Translations under genes and position numbers: made by a program | Source: JBDWFY01 sp965275915 | Lineage (GTDB): Bacteria > Pseudomonadota > Alphaproteobacteria > Rhizobiales > Stappiaceae | Direction of reading: 5' to 3' | NCBI GenBank assembly: GCA_965275915.1 | Contig: CBDHYI010000006.1 | Location: forward strand, 558,001 to 622,000 | Length of the DNA: 64,000 nt | The notes under the pieces: generated by a model | What the model was told of the DNA's origin: nothing | What the model saw: the letters and a program-made list of their open reading frames with translations, nothing else | Database searches by the model: none | In this document: positions 24,106 through 32,826 of the stretch, piece by piece | Position numbering within the stretch: position 1 is the stretch's first letter | Layout: the number at the start of each line of letters is the position of its first letter

Positions 24106-24963
24106 TTACCGATGCGCAAAATCCCAGTAGAGTTCCCGGGCCTTTGCGGCAATGGGACCGGGCTGAAATTGCCGGTCATCCAATCGGTTCAGTGGAACCA
24201 CCTTTGAATAATTGCCGGTCGAGAAAACCTCATCCGCCGAAAGAAAATCGTCTTTGGACAGACAGCGCTCGTGGACGTTGTATCCGGCATCTTGAAGCAA
24301 TTTTATCACCCGTTGACGGGTGATCCCGTTGAGAAACGTTCCATTCCAGGCGGGCGTGTGCACCTCGCCATCCTTGGCCATAAAAATATTGGCCGTGGCG
24401 AGCTCCGCAACATGTCCAAGCATATCCGTCACGAGGGCGTTGTCGAAGCCTCTCTTTTTGGCTTCCTGAACCGCGCGGGCGTTATTGGGATAGAGGCAAC
24501 CGGCTTTCGCACCGACGGGCATCACTTCATTGGTCGGACGCCGGAAAGGAGACATCGTGGCACTGAAACTCGCGGTCGCAGGAGCCATCGGCGCTTCGAA
24601 CAGGCACAGACAAAACCGCGTGCTGTCCGGATCTCCGGAAATTATCGACGGGCTGTCTTCTTCGGCCCAGTACATGGGGCGGATATAGATCGGGATGTCG
24701 GACGTGAACTTCCGAAGCCCTTCTTGTGTCAATTCGACGATTTCCTCTGCCCGCATCGTCGGCTTCAGACCCAATTCGATGGCAGAGTTGTTCGTCCGTC
24801 GGCAATGCAGATCAAGATCCGGCGTGACACCCTCGAAGGCACGTGCGCCGTCAAAGACACTGGATCCGAGCCAGGACGCATGGGTGCGCACACCCATGAT
24901 CATGGCGTTGCCTTCGTGCCACTTACCGTCAAACCAGCTGTATGTCTTGGACAATTCGCCCAT
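24106..24963 (-). CDS. ilvE: Branched-chain amino-acid aminotransferase (class IV)
   Basis: A PLP enzyme of fold type IV, 285 residues. The PLP lysine is Lys153 in MPVGAKAGCLYPNN. Other family features are SVFDGARAFEG (35-45), YIRPMYW (93-99), ALVTDMLGHVAELATANIFM and FLNGITRQRVI. It most likely moves the amino group between glutamate and the keto acids of Val, Ile and Leu; a D-amino-acid or other class IV transaminase cannot be excluded. It is a stand-alone gene. Confidence 0.85.
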   Translation of the reverse strand: MGELSKTYSWFDGKWHEGNAMIMGVRTHASWLGSSVFDGARAFEGVTPDLDLHCRRTNNSAIELGLKPTMRAEEIVELTQEGLRKFTSDIPIYIRPMYWAEEDSPSIISGDPDSTRFCLCLFEAPMAPATASFSATMSPFRRPTNEVMPVGAKAGCLYPNNARAVQEAKKRGFDNALVTDMLGHVAELATANIFMAKDGEVHTPAWNGTFLNGITRQRVIKLLQDAGYNVHERCLSKDDFLSADEVFSTGNYSKVVPLNRLDDRQFQPGPIAAKARELYWDFAHR

Positions 24964-25198
24964 AAGTGCCTCCGAGTTTCCGTCCCTATGCGATGGTCTT
25001 TTCAGTTTTACCCGCCGATATGATTGTGAGTCGAGTTCATTTGGTATTACACGGCGCTCGGGAAATCTTTTTCCTTATTTTTGAATAGAAAAGTGTTTTT
25101 TTTCGCCATTCGGGGTTACATACCTTGCCGATAGACGGCATTTTTCCATTGTGCGTTGCTCCCCGTTGCCGGACACCGGAGCGAAACGCGCTTCAGCT

Positions 25199-25216
25199 GC
25201 GAAAACAAAGGGTTGG
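25199..25216 (+). repeat. 18-bp fragment of the interspersed repeat
   Basis: GCGAAAACAAAGGGTTGG is identical to the middle of repeat copy 4 (39174-39191). It provides the AAAGGG ribosome site of the haloacid dehalogenase gene, whose ATG begins at 25219. Confidence 0.6.
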
Positions 25217-25218
25217 TA

Positions 25219-25881
25219 ATGAGTTTCTCTGTCTATGTGTTCGACGCCTACGGCACATTGTTCGATGTTCACGCAGCGGTGCGCCGCCACGCAGCGGCGG
25301 TTGGATCCGATGCCGCGGAATTGTCGGACGTGTGGCGGCAGAAGCAGCTTGAATATTCCTGGGTTCGCAGCCTTATGAACCGCTACGAGGATTTCTGGAC
25401 CCTGACCGAGCAGGCGCTCGATTATGCCTTTTCAAAATTCGAAAATGCCGACCGGGGTACGCGAGCCCGGCTGCTGGAAGCCTATCAGCAGCTCGATTGC
25501 TATCCCGAGGTGCCCGAGGTGCTTAAGTCGCTGAAGCAGAACGGCGCCAAACTTGCGATCCTGTCCAACGGGTCCCCTGCGATGCTGGAGGGTGCGGTCA
25601 GGGCTGCGGGCCTTGAAGATGTTCTGGATGAGGTATTTTCAGTCGACATCATTCGGCATTACAAAACGGATCCGCAGGTCTACGAGATGGTGACGAACCA
25701 TTTCAGGGTCTATCCCGAAGCGATCTCCTTTCAGTCGTCAAACCGCTGGGATGTTGCCGGAGCCACCGCAGCGGGGTTCAGGACCGTCTGGATCAACCGG
25801 ACCGAGCAGCCGGATGAATACACGGATCTTCCCGCAGCCGCTGTCTTGAAGGATTTGACAGGGCTTGCTGCGCTCGGTTGA
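25219..25881 (+). CDS. (S)-2-haloacid dehalogenase, HAD type II
   Basis: A cytoplasmic HAD hydrolase of 220 residues. All residues known to be essential in the L-2-haloacid dehalogenase of Pseudomonas sp. YL have counterparts: Asp9 (nucleophile, FDAYGTLFD), Thr13, Arg40 (WRQKQLEYSW), Ser116 (SNGSP), Lys149 (HYKTDP), Tyr155, Ser173, Asn175 and Asp178. This argues for true hydrolytic removal of halide from short 2-haloacids rather than a generic phosphatase. Small deviations are KTDP for the usual KPDP and SSNRWD for SSNGWD. The gene stands alone. Its ribosome site comes from a fragment of the interspersed repeat. Confidence 0.88.
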   Translation: MSFSVYVFDAYGTLFDVHAAVRRHAAAVGSDAAELSDVWRQKQLEYSWVRSLMNRYEDFWTLTEQALDYAFSKFENADRGTRARLLEAYQQLDCYPEVPEVLKSLKQNGAKLAILSNGSPAMLEGAVRAAGLEDVLDEVFSVDIIRHYKTDPQVYEMVTNHFRVYPEAISFQSSNRWDVAGATAAGFRTVWINRTEQPDEYTDLPAAAVLKDLTGLAALG

Positions 25882-25894
25882 TTTCCGACAAGGG

Positions 25895-26293
25895 TCAGGC
25901 AACACCCTTCAGCGCTTTGATTGCGTCCTGTGCCGCAACAGTCAGGGGCGCCGGCAATGTGTCGAGTTTGAACCAAGCCATCTCCGAAAAAGCATGCGGT
26001 TCGGCAATCCGTGCCTGCCCTTCCATTTCATGCGCTGTGAAAATGGCTGAAATCCAGTGCTGGCCGTCAATATCGATCTGCTCGGACAGGAGCAGGAACG
26101 CGGCATCGCCTATGCGGAGCCCGCATTCTTCCTCCGCCTCCCGTATGGCGGCTTCCTTCAGGATTTCGCCCTTTTCCAGTTTGCCGCCAAGAATGCCCCA
26201 ATGCTCTGCTTCCGGCGCTTTTTTGCGTTTGGCAAGCAACAGCTTTCCATTGTCGACAATCAGCATTCCGACACCGACGCGGGGCCAGTCCAT
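25895..26293 (-). CDS. Nudix hydrolase
   Basis: A protein of 132 residues with a full Nudix box GX5EX7REUXEEXGU: Gly37, Glu43, Arg51, Glu52, Glu55, Glu56 and Gly58. The RREKAP-like RKKAPEAEHWGILGGKLEKGE opening recalls NUDT15/MutT-like ADP-ribose or nucleoside-triphosphate cleaners; the substrate is not known. Its ATG overlaps the stop codon of the upstream LOG gene by one base (TAATG), so the two are translationally coupled and may share a nucleotide-salvage role. Confidence 0.9.
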   Translation of the reverse strand: MDWPRVGVGMLIVDNGKLLLAKRKKAPEAEHWGILGGKLEKGEILKEAAIREAEEECGLRIGDAAFLLLSEQIDIDGQHWISAIFTAHEMEGQARIAEPHAFSEMAWFKLDTLPAPLTVAAQDAIKALKGVA

Positions 26294-26880
26294 TATGTCT
26301 CACCCCGTATGATCCATTTGGGCACAGCGAGCGGCACATAGTCGTCAAATGCCGTCAGCAGCACCTCCGGATCGGTTTCAAGAACCACCATGTCCCGCAG
26401 GTCCTGTTTCACGAATCCCGAGGCGACCTGCCAGTCGAGAAAGTCCATCAGCTTGTCATAGAAACCGTTGACATTGAGAAAGCCGCAGGGCTTGCGGTGG
26501 TAACCCAGCTGAGCCCAGGTCCAGACTTCGAAAATCTCTTCAAGCGTGCCGATGCCACCGGGGAGGCTGACAAAACCGTCGGACAGGTCCGCCATCATCG
26601 CCTTGCGTTCATGCATTGAGCCGACGATATGAAGCTCGGTCAGTTCAGGATGAGCCAGTTCCTTCGCCGAAAGCGCTTCGGGGAGGACACCGACCACGCT
26701 CCCCCCTTCCGCGAGGGCCGCATTGGCGACAACACCCATGAGACCGACGCGCGCTCCGCCGTAAACAAGGCCTTGGCCGCGCCTTGCGATCGCTTGGCCG
26801 AGTTTTTTTGCCATACTTTCAAATGCAGGGTCGGACCCCATGCTCGATCCGCAAAAGACACATATGGATTTTCCCGTCAT
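26293..26880 (-). CDS. LOG family protein (TIGR00730)
   Basis: A cytoplasmic protein of 195 residues with the LOG signatures ICVFCGSSMG (6-15), VYGGARVGLMG (39-49), MHERKAMM (89-96) and PGGIGTLEE (107-115). Family members remove ribose 5'-phosphate from nucleoside monophosphates, releasing adenine or cytokinin-like bases. ATG 26880 is preferred because GGAAGA lies upstream; an ATG at 26898 has no ribosome site. It overlaps the Nudix gene by one base. Confidence 0.9.
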   Translation of the reverse strand: MTGKSICVFCGSSMGSDPAFESMAKKLGQAIARRGQGLVYGGARVGLMGVVANAALAEGGSVVGVLPEALSAKELAHPELTELHIVGSMHERKAMMADLSDGFVSLPGGIGTLEEIFEVWTWAQLGYHRKPCGFLNVNGFYDKLMDFLDWQVASGFVKQDLRDMVVLETDPEVLLTAFDDYVPLAVPKWIIRGET

Positions 26881-26917
26881 TGAATGTCTTCCGATCATTG
26901 ACTGTTGCGCACGCCGC

Positions 26918-28312
26918 TCAGGCTGCCGCCAACGCGTTCAGAATGCGGGCCCAGGATCGGATTCCCTTGTGAAAACTTGAAAAGTTATATTTCTCGTTCG
27001 GTGAATGGATCTGGTCATCCTCCAGGCCAAAACCGATCAGAAGCGTGTCCATGCCAAATCGCCGCTTGAACTCGCCGACGATCGGTATCGAGCCGCCGGC
27101 ACCGATCAACGCCGTCTCCCTGCCCCACTCTTCGGTCAAAGCCGCCTTGGCATGCTCAAGAGCGGGATTGGTGTAGTCGACATGGGTACTTCCACCGCTT
27201 CCATGTTCGTGGAACTCCACGGAGCAGTCAGAGGGAAGATTATCCCTGATATATTTGCGGAGCGAGGCGCGGATGCTGTCCGGATCCTGATCTCCGACCA
27301 GCCGGCAGGACACCTTGGCGGAGGCTTTTGACGGGATAACGGTTTTGAAACCGGCACCGGTATAGCCGCCCCAGATCCCATTGACTTCAAGTGTGGGACG
27401 CGACCAGATCTGCTGCAGCGCGGTGCGATCGGCCTCACCGGCAGGAACATGAAGACCAACCGGGCCGAGAAACCCCTCCGTCGTAAAGTCAAGGCCCTCC
27501 CACATCGACGCGATTGCGTCCGGCAACTCGGGAACATCATCGTAAAAGCCCGGCAGAGTGACTTTACCGTTCTCGTCGTGAAGGCCGGCGAGAATGGAAC
27601 TTAAAAGATGGATCGGATTGCGGGCCGCTCCTCCGAAATGCCCCGAATGAAGATCCCGGTCGGCGGCCGTGATGTCGATCTGTTCGCCCATCAGACCCCG
27701 CATCATGATTGTGATTGCGGGCGTCTCCGCATCCCACATGCCCGTGTCGCAGATCAGGGCCAGGTCGCAGGAAAGTTCGTCCTGATTGGCCTCAAGAAAT
27801 GCATCAAGTGAAGGGGACCCGGATTCTTCTTCTCCTTCCAGGATCACCGATACATTCAGTGGCAGATCCCCCGTCTCCGCAATCCAGGCGCGCGCAGCCT
27901 CCACAAAGGTCAGCAATTGCCCCTTGTCGTCCGCCGCCCCCCGGGCGACGATGATTTTGCTGCCATCGTTCCTGGTGACGATCCTCGGGTCGAACGGATC
28001 CGTCTCCCAAAGGTCCAGCGGATCAACCGGCTGGACATCATAATGGCCGTAAAACAGCACATGCGGTCCCGGTTTGCTCTCATCCGCTTTCCTGTGACCG
28101 ATCACCATCGGGTGCCCCGCTGTATCCCGGACAGATGACGCAATCCCGATGTCCGTCAGCTCTGCTGCCAGCCAGTCGGCGGCCTTGCGGCAATCTTCCT
28201 TAAAAGCCGGATCGGTCGAGATGCTTTTGATTTTCAGGAGCTCGAACAGGCGGTCGGTACTGTTGTCTATATCCTGATCAATACGCGCAAGAACGTTTCC
28301 GATCTGGCTCAT
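26918..28312 (-). CDS. M20 family metallo-dipeptidase
   Basis: A zinc peptidase of 464 residues of the M20/ArgE/DapE/CNDP group. Metal-binding motifs are FYGHYDVQP (His90), GAADDKG (Asp about 128), LEGEEESGS (Glu161 catalytic, Glu162 ligand) and LICDTGMW. The dimerisation domain follows the metal site (about residues 200-370). Similarity is greatest to proteins annotated as dipeptidases with long C-terminal regions. It lies 37 bases upstream of the LOG gene on the same strand, so cotranscription is likely. The substrate is unknown. Confidence 0.88.
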   Translation of the reverse strand: MSQIGNVLARIDQDIDNSTDRLFELLKIKSISTDPAFKEDCRKAADWLAAELTDIGIASSVRDTAGHPMVIGHRKADESKPGPHVLFYGHYDVQPVDPLDLWETDPFDPRIVTRNDGSKIIVARGAADDKGQLLTFVEAARAWIAETGDLPLNVSVILEGEEESGSPSLDAFLEANQDELSCDLALICDTGMWDAETPAITIMMRGLMGEQIDITAADRDLHSGHFGGAARNPIHLLSSILAGLHDENGKVTLPGFYDDVPELPDAIASMWEGLDFTTEGFLGPVGLHVPAGEADRTALQQIWSRPTLEVNGIWGGYTGAGFKTVIPSKASAKVSCRLVGDQDPDSIRASLRKYIRDNLPSDCSVEFHEHGSGGSTHVDYTNPALEHAKAALTEEWGRETALIGAGGSIPIVGEFKRRFGMDTLLIGFGLEDDQIHSPNEKYNFSSFHKGIRSWARILNALAAA

Positions 28313-28388
28313 GATTTACTCCGTTATTGTTGCTGTCGGCTATCAGGTTTCTTTGCAGGGAATAGTGGACAGGCGCAATCCGCCGGCA

Positions 28389-29948
28389 CTAAAACCCGCG
28401 CTTGAAACTGCCCAGAATGCCGCGTGCGATTGCCCGGCCTATTGAGGATCCGATCGAACGGACCACGGACTTCATGGCTGTTTCGGTTACCGACTGACGC
28501 TGTCTGCGTCGGCTGGAAGAACGCCGCCGGCTCGTGCTTGTGGGACGGTCGTCGCGGCCGAACTCCGGAAGCTGAAATCCGGAGCGCGTGCGTTTGATAC
28601 GTCCGCCGCGCGCGCGGTCTTTTTCCTCGTCAAGCCGCTGCTGTTCCTCGAGTTCAGCCTGTTTTCGCGCTTTTCGCTGAAGAATTTCGTAAGCGGACTC
28701 CCGATCCTTGGTCCGGTCATAAAGACCGAAAAGCGGGCTCTTCTGAATGAGCGACTGACGCTCGGCCTTTGTCAGGGGCCCAAGACGCGATGACGGAGGA
28801 CGAATGAGCGTTCTCTGGACGATCGAGGGGACGCCCTTTTTCTCAAGGGTTGAGACCAGTGCTTCACCCACGCCAAGCTCCGTGATGACCTGTTCGGTAT
28901 CAAGGTCCGGATTGGGACGGAAGGTTTCCGCCGCTGCACGGACCGCCTTCTGCTCGCGTCTGGTGAATGCCCTGAGCGCGTGCTGGACACGGTTTCCAAG
29001 CTGCGACAGGACAGTGTCGGGAACATCAAGCGGGTTCTGCGTGACAAAATAGACCCCGACGCCCTTGGAGCGGATAAGCCGGACCACCTGCTCCACGCGT
29101 TCGATCAGAATCTTCGGCGCCTCGTCAAACAACAGGTGCGCTTCGTCAAAGAAAAAGACCAGTCTGGGCTGATCCGGATCACCGACCTCCGGCAGTTCCT
29201 CAAACAGTTCGGACAGGAGCCAGAGAAGAAAAGTCGCATAAAGCCGCGGTGACGACATCAGCTTATCAGCCGCCAGGACGTTGATGATACCGCGGCCGTC
29301 GGTCGCCGTCCGCATAATATCCCTGATCTCAAGCGCGGGCTCTCCGAAGAAGTCTTCCGCCCCTTCCCGCTCCAGCACGAGCAACTGACGCTGGATCGCC
29401 CCGATCGAAGCCTTGGAGACATTGCCGTATATTTTGGATATCTCAGATGTCCGGTCGGAAAGATCGACAAGAAGCGCGCGCAGGTCTTTCAGATCAAGCA
29501 GCAGCAGTCCTTCATCGTCGGCAAGTTCGAACGCGATGTTGAGGACACCTTCCTGCGTGGCGTTCAGATTCATCAGTCGTGAAAGCAGCAGCGGCCCCAT
29601 TTCCGAGATCGTGGTTCGGACCGGATGTCCCTGTTCGCCAAACAGATCCCAGAAAACCGTCGGAAAATCCTCGAAAACATAATCGTCCGTAAAATCGATA
29701 TCCGCGGCCCGTTTGGCAAGGAAGTCTTTTGGTTTGCCGGGCGCCGCGATACCGGAGAGGTCTCCTTTCACGTCCGCACAAAATACGGGCACACCGGCTC
29801 TGGAAAATCCTTCGGCGAGGATCTGTAAGGTGACGGTTTTGCCTGTCCCGGTCGCTCCGGTGATGAGACCATGCCGATTCGCCAGTTTGAGCGTCAGGTA
29901 CTCCGCCTTTCCGCTTTTTCCAACAAAGACTTTTCCGTCCGCAAACAA
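28389..29948 (-). CDS. HerA-like helicase / DUF853 ATPase
   Basis: An ATPase of 519 residues of the HerA/FtsK superfamily, like E. coli YjgR. Walker A is GATGTGKT (31-38), followed by VPVFCADVKGDLSGIA. Walker B is LVFFFDEAHLLFDEAP (near residue 268), with the arginine-finger region SKGVGVYFVTQNPLDVPD. The last 100 residues are strongly basic (Arg/Ser/Gln-rich), plausibly for nucleic-acid contact, and end in GSSIGRAIARGILGSFKRGF. TTG 29948 is the likely start, with AAAGGGGA 7-8 bases before it and a protein N-terminus (MFADGKVFVGKS) that fits the family. Its true role is not established. Confidence 0.88.
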   Translation of the reverse strand: MFADGKVFVGKSGKAEYLTLKLANRHGLITGATGTGKTVTLQILAEGFSRAGVPVFCADVKGDLSGIAAPGKPKDFLAKRAADIDFTDDYVFEDFPTVFWDLFGEQGHPVRTTISEMGPLLLSRLMNLNATQEGVLNIAFELADDEGLLLLDLKDLRALLVDLSDRTSEISKIYGNVSKASIGAIQRQLLVLEREGAEDFFGEPALEIRDIMRTATDGRGIINVLAADKLMSSPRLYATFLLWLLSELFEELPEVGDPDQPRLVFFFDEAHLLFDEAPKILIERVEQVVRLIRSKGVGVYFVTQNPLDVPDTVLSQLGNRVQHALRAFTRREQKAVRAAAETFRPNPDLDTEQVITELGVGEALVSTLEKKGVPSIVQRTLIRPPSSRLGPLTKAERQSLIQKSPLFGLYDRTKDRESAYEILQRKARKQAELEEQQRLDEEKDRARGGRIKRTRSGFQLPEFGRDDRPTSTSRRRSSSRRRQRQSVTETAMKSVVRSIGSSIGRAIARGILGSFKRGF

Positions 29949-30252
29949 GTTTCCGATCCCCTTTCAGTCAGTCGTCGCGCCACAATAAGAGCTGCTGTTA
30001 ATTTCGCCACCAAATTCTGCTTTTGACGTCGGTATTTTGAGATTTTCCGGTCGGATTGATCTGTCGCCTCTATGGTTTAAGCCGATCCGGGTGCCGGCAG
30101 CCATGCGCAGCCGACCGCCGGTTACCAAACGGTATCCGACCTTTCGGCAGGGCATCGTTGCGCGCCGAATTTAATGAATGCATCCCATCTCTGTTTGCTC
30201 TAAATGTCATGCCATATAAGCGACTCTTATGCTCCAACTAAAGGACGGTTCG
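29949..30252. other. Divergent intergenic region
   Basis: A 304-base gap between the HerA-like gene and the DUF2267-like gene. It contains the two presumed promoters; no repeat, RNA or reading frame was recognised. Confidence 0.4.
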
Positions 30253-30642
30253 ATGGATGAACTCATTGGGCGCATTGTGAATAATGCCGGCATCAGCAAA
30301 GATCTTGCCAAGACCGCAGTCGGCATCATCTTGAATTTCCTCAATCGGGATGGCCCCGCGGACAAGGTTTCGGAACTGATTTCCGCCCTCCCCGGCGCAC
30401 AGGCATTGCTTGAGTCTCATGGCGAAGGCGGCAGCAGTGGCCTTCTTGGCGGCATTTCCGACATGATGGGCGGCGGAGGCGGCGCAATGGCGGCGTTCAG
30501 CGAGTTGACAAATGCCGGCCTTGGCATGGGCGAAGTGCAGACCGTCACCAAGGAAGTTGTCGGATTTGCTCGGGAAAAAGCCGGGGCCGAACTTGTTGAT
30601 GAAGTGATTTCCTCTATCCCGGGACTGGGACAGTTCGTCTGA
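30253..30642 (+). CDS. DUF2267-like small protein
   Basis: A protein of 129 residues with an N-terminal helical part (MDELIGRIVNNAGISKDLAKTAVGIILNFL) and a Gly/Met-rich middle (LLGGISDMMGGGGGAMAAF). A helical end (VQTVTKEVVGFAREKAGAELVDEVISSIPGL) follows. The pattern fits the DUF2267 or DUF2780 type of small helical protein; which of the two is not certain. ATG 30253 follows AAGGACG. No signal peptide is seen. It is followed 188 bases later by the DUF4332 gene on the same strand. Function is unknown. Confidence 0.65.
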   Translation: MDELIGRIVNNAGISKDLAKTAVGIILNFLNRDGPADKVSELISALPGAQALLESHGEGGSSGLLGGISDMMGGGGGAMAAFSELTNAGLGMGEVQTVTKEVVGFAREKAGAELVDEVISSIPGLGQFV

Positions 30643-30777
30643 AGCCGATCTCCGCTGTGCAGCGGAATCGTCGCATCGCCTGCGAGGCCGGTATTTTGGA
30701 CGACTTGATGTAATCATGGATTGAACGTGGCCGAATGGCAGCTTCCGGTTGGAATTTGCCGGCGTTCTTGACAAACA

Positions 30778-30793
30778 GACCTTACTAAAGGTC
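30778..30793. promoter_or_regulatory. Inverted repeat in the DUF4332 promoter region
   Basis: GACCTTACTAAAGGTC has 6-bp perfect arms and starts a few bases after a TTGACA that could be a -35 element, 38 bases before the DUF4332 ATG. It is a possible operator; no regulator is evident. Confidence 0.3.
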
Positions 30794-30830
30794 AGGTACA
30801 TCGCGTAAAAACAAAAACGGGGAATATTTT

Positions 30831-31238
30831 ATGTCTTATCCGATCGCAGATATTGAAGGAATCGGTCCGGCCTATTCAGCGAAGCTAAAAGACGTCGGCA
30901 TCACCACGACCGGTGATCTGCTTGAGAAAGCAAAGGACCCGAAAGGCAGAAAATCACTGGCAGAGGAAACCGACATTGATGCAAAACGCATTCTGAATTG
31001 GGCCAATATGGCCGATCTGATGCGCATCAAGGGTGTGGGAGAGGAATATTCGGAACTTCTTGAGGCCGCAGGCGTCGATACGGTCAAGGAGCTGAAGCAT
31101 CGCAATTCCAAGAATTTGGCTGAGAAGATGGCTGAGGTAAACGAAACCAGGAAACTCGTCCGCCAGGTTCCGTCCGAAACACAGGTCGAACAATGGGTCG
31201 AGCAGGCCAAGGAGTTGCCACCCGTGATGACGTACTGA
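30831..31238 (+). CDS. DUF4332 helix-hairpin-helix protein
   Basis: A protein of 135 residues containing two helix-hairpin-helix units: IEGIGPAYSAKLKDVGITTTGDLL (about 8-31) and IKGVGEEYSELLEAAGVDTVKEL (about 63-85). This is the DUF4332 arrangement. Such units usually bind DNA backbone through the GIG/GVG turns, but no catalytic domain is present. A GGGG ribosome site precedes the ATG with normal spacing. A strong bidirectional terminator follows. Confidence 0.85.
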   Translation: MSYPIADIEGIGPAYSAKLKDVGITTTGDLLEKAKDPKGRKSLAEETDIDAKRILNWANMADLMRIKGVGEEYSELLEAAGVDTVKELKHRNSKNLAEKMAEVNETRKLVRQVPSETQVEQWVEQAKELPPVMTY

Positions 31239-31260
31239 TCTTATCGACTTTTGAGAATGC

Positions 31261-31298
31261 AAAAACCGGGGGAGCTATGGCTCCGCCCGGTTTTATTT
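31261..31298 (+). terminator. Bidirectional rho-independent terminator
   Basis: The stem AAAACCGGG-GGAGC / GCTCC-CCCGGTTTT (one bulged G) has loop TATG. T-runs on both strands can end both the DUF4332 transcript and the convergent P460 transcript. Confidence 0.88.
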
Positions 31299-31314
31299 AT
31301 GGGTCCTGAGCCTA
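31299..31314 (-). mobile_element. Solo end of the element B family
   Basis: ATGGGTCCTGAGCCTA is identical to the right end of element B (6018-6033). No partner end is near. It sits directly after the terminator between convergent genes. Confidence 0.75.
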
Positions 31315-31354
31315 ACCGCACCGCGCACACGAAATGCACCCGCATGCGGCCGGT

Positions 31355-31939
31355 CTACTGTGCCGATACCCGGTAATCCTCAACCGGATAGCCAAGGGCA
31401 TCCTGTTCCGCATAATTGTTGTGGCAGTCGTGACAGAAGCTCTGCTTGATGCCCATTGCCTTACCGCCGGGTGTCACTGCAGAATAGACCCAGTTGCCAA
31501 ATTCGTCGGCGGTGCCGGCTGCTACTTTTTCCATGAAAAACAGCGGCCCGACTTTCACTTCGCCTGTTTTGGAAACATTGAAGGATTCCTTGGCGATGAG
31601 ACTGCCGACCGGCATCGGCGCCCGCTCTTCCTCGAACTTGATATATTCAGCGTGGCCGATGTCATTCACGAATGTCATCAGAAAACGGCCGCCATGAAAA
31701 CCGGGCGCGGCGGGCTGTGTCGAAGCAGCTTTCCAGTTGATATGATAGTCTTTGGCCCATGCGTTATCGCCTTTGGCATATCCCTCGCGCATTTGCGATT
31801 GAATGCACTCGTAAAGCGCCTGAATTTCCTGATCCTCAAGATCGTCCTTGGCGGTCGTCGTCGTACAGGCAGCAAAGGCCGCGCCAGAAAACAATACTGC
31901 AGCCAGCCAAACTGCAAATCTCAAACCAAGTTTCCCCAT
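31355..31939 (-). CDS. Cytochrome P460 family protein
   Basis: An exported haem protein of 194 residues. The signal peptide covers about residues 1-24 (ALFSGAAFA), so the mature protein is periplasmic. The haem-binding motif is CHDCH at 169-173. GSLIAKESF, VGPLFFMEK and GNWVYSAVTPGGK are typical of the P460 family, whose best-known members oxidise hydroxylamine or bind nitric oxide. The conserved cross-linking Lys of classical P460 cannot be assigned with confidence. ATG 31939 follows a GGAGGAGAAA ribosome site. It lies 176 bases downstream of a cytochrome c gene on the same strand, which could be its electron partner. Confidence 0.85.
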   Translation of the reverse strand: MGKLGLRFAVWLAAVLFSGAAFAACTTTTAKDDLEDQEIQALYECIQSQMREGYAKGDNAWAKDYHINWKAASTQPAAPGFHGGRFLMTFVNDIGHAEYIKFEEERAPMPVGSLIAKESFNVSKTGEVKVGPLFFMEKVAAGTADEFGNWVYSAVTPGGKAMGIKQSFCHDCHNNYAEQDALGYPVEDYRVSAQ

Positions 31940-32115
31940 TTTTTCTCCTCCGGATTGTACGGACAGCAATCGTTTGAAAAGAGTGTCGGGATGGAAGAGA
32001 ATTGACCAGTAACGTTTTATTTTCACAGGTAGAATTTATTTTACTGCGGATCACGTTTCAGTGAATTCAACATATGCCTGATACCACGTGAGCCTTTTTG
32101 CACGGCCGAAGCCGG

Positions 32116-32556
32116 TTATTGCTCCGGAGACACTGTTTTCAGGTAGGCGATCACATCAAGGCGCTTTTGTTCGTTCTTGAGTTTAAACGTCATTTTGACC
32201 TTGGCCTTGTTGTCATCCAGATATCCGCGAATGAAGTCTTTGGGGTTTCCGAGCCACTCAAACAGAAGCTCTTCGGTCCACACAAGGCCTTTCTCGTTGG
32301 CTGCCTGAAGACCCTTGCCGTATTTGTAGCCCTCGAAGGTGCCGGCAGAACGTCCGACGATGCCGGTCAACACGGGGCCGACGCCGTTTTTTGCGCCGTC
32401 GCCAACCTTGTGACACGCCGCGCAGGCCTTGAAAGCCTTTTCACCTTTTGCGGGGTCACCGTCTTCAGCTGCTGAATAACCGACCGTCAACGCCGTTAGC
32501 GTCAATGCGTAAGCAACTGTTCTGATACTCTTTTTACCGGCGCGTCCAATGATCAT
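32116..32556 (-). CDS. Class I cytochrome c (c2/c550-like)
   Basis: A secreted cytochrome of 146 residues. The signal peptide ends near GYSAA-EDGD (about residue 30). The haem motif is CAACH (45-49), followed by GPVLTGIVGR, GYKYGKGLQAAN and the axial Met122 in KVKMTF. It should shuttle electrons in the periplasm. The gene order (cytochrome c then P460 on the same strand) suggests that they work together. Confidence 0.93.
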   Translation of the reverse strand: MIIGRAGKKSIRTVAYALTLTALTVGYSAAEDGDPAKGEKAFKACAACHKVGDGAKNGVGPVLTGIVGRSAGTFEGYKYGKGLQAANEKGLVWTEELLFEWLGNPKDFIRGYLDDNKAKVKMTFKLKNEQKRLDVIAYLKTVSPEQ

Positions 32557-32826
32557 TCAGCTGTTCCTCTTCCCTTCGCTACCCATGGGCAGTCCTGGTA
32601 AAATCTTCCAAGGAAGATGGGCTGACGCGCAGTGACACTGCAACTCACATTCAAACACGCGCCGTTCACGTTTTTGGGCAGACAATGTCAATTGCACCGC
32701 GTCCGACTAAGCGGTTTCTCGCTCGTGATCACGCGTCTTCCGCGATGTCAAAAGTGGGTATGACAGGCTTAAGTAAACCGTCCAAAGGCGGCGGAGATAA
32801 CGACCGAACATGAGACGGTTTGATTA

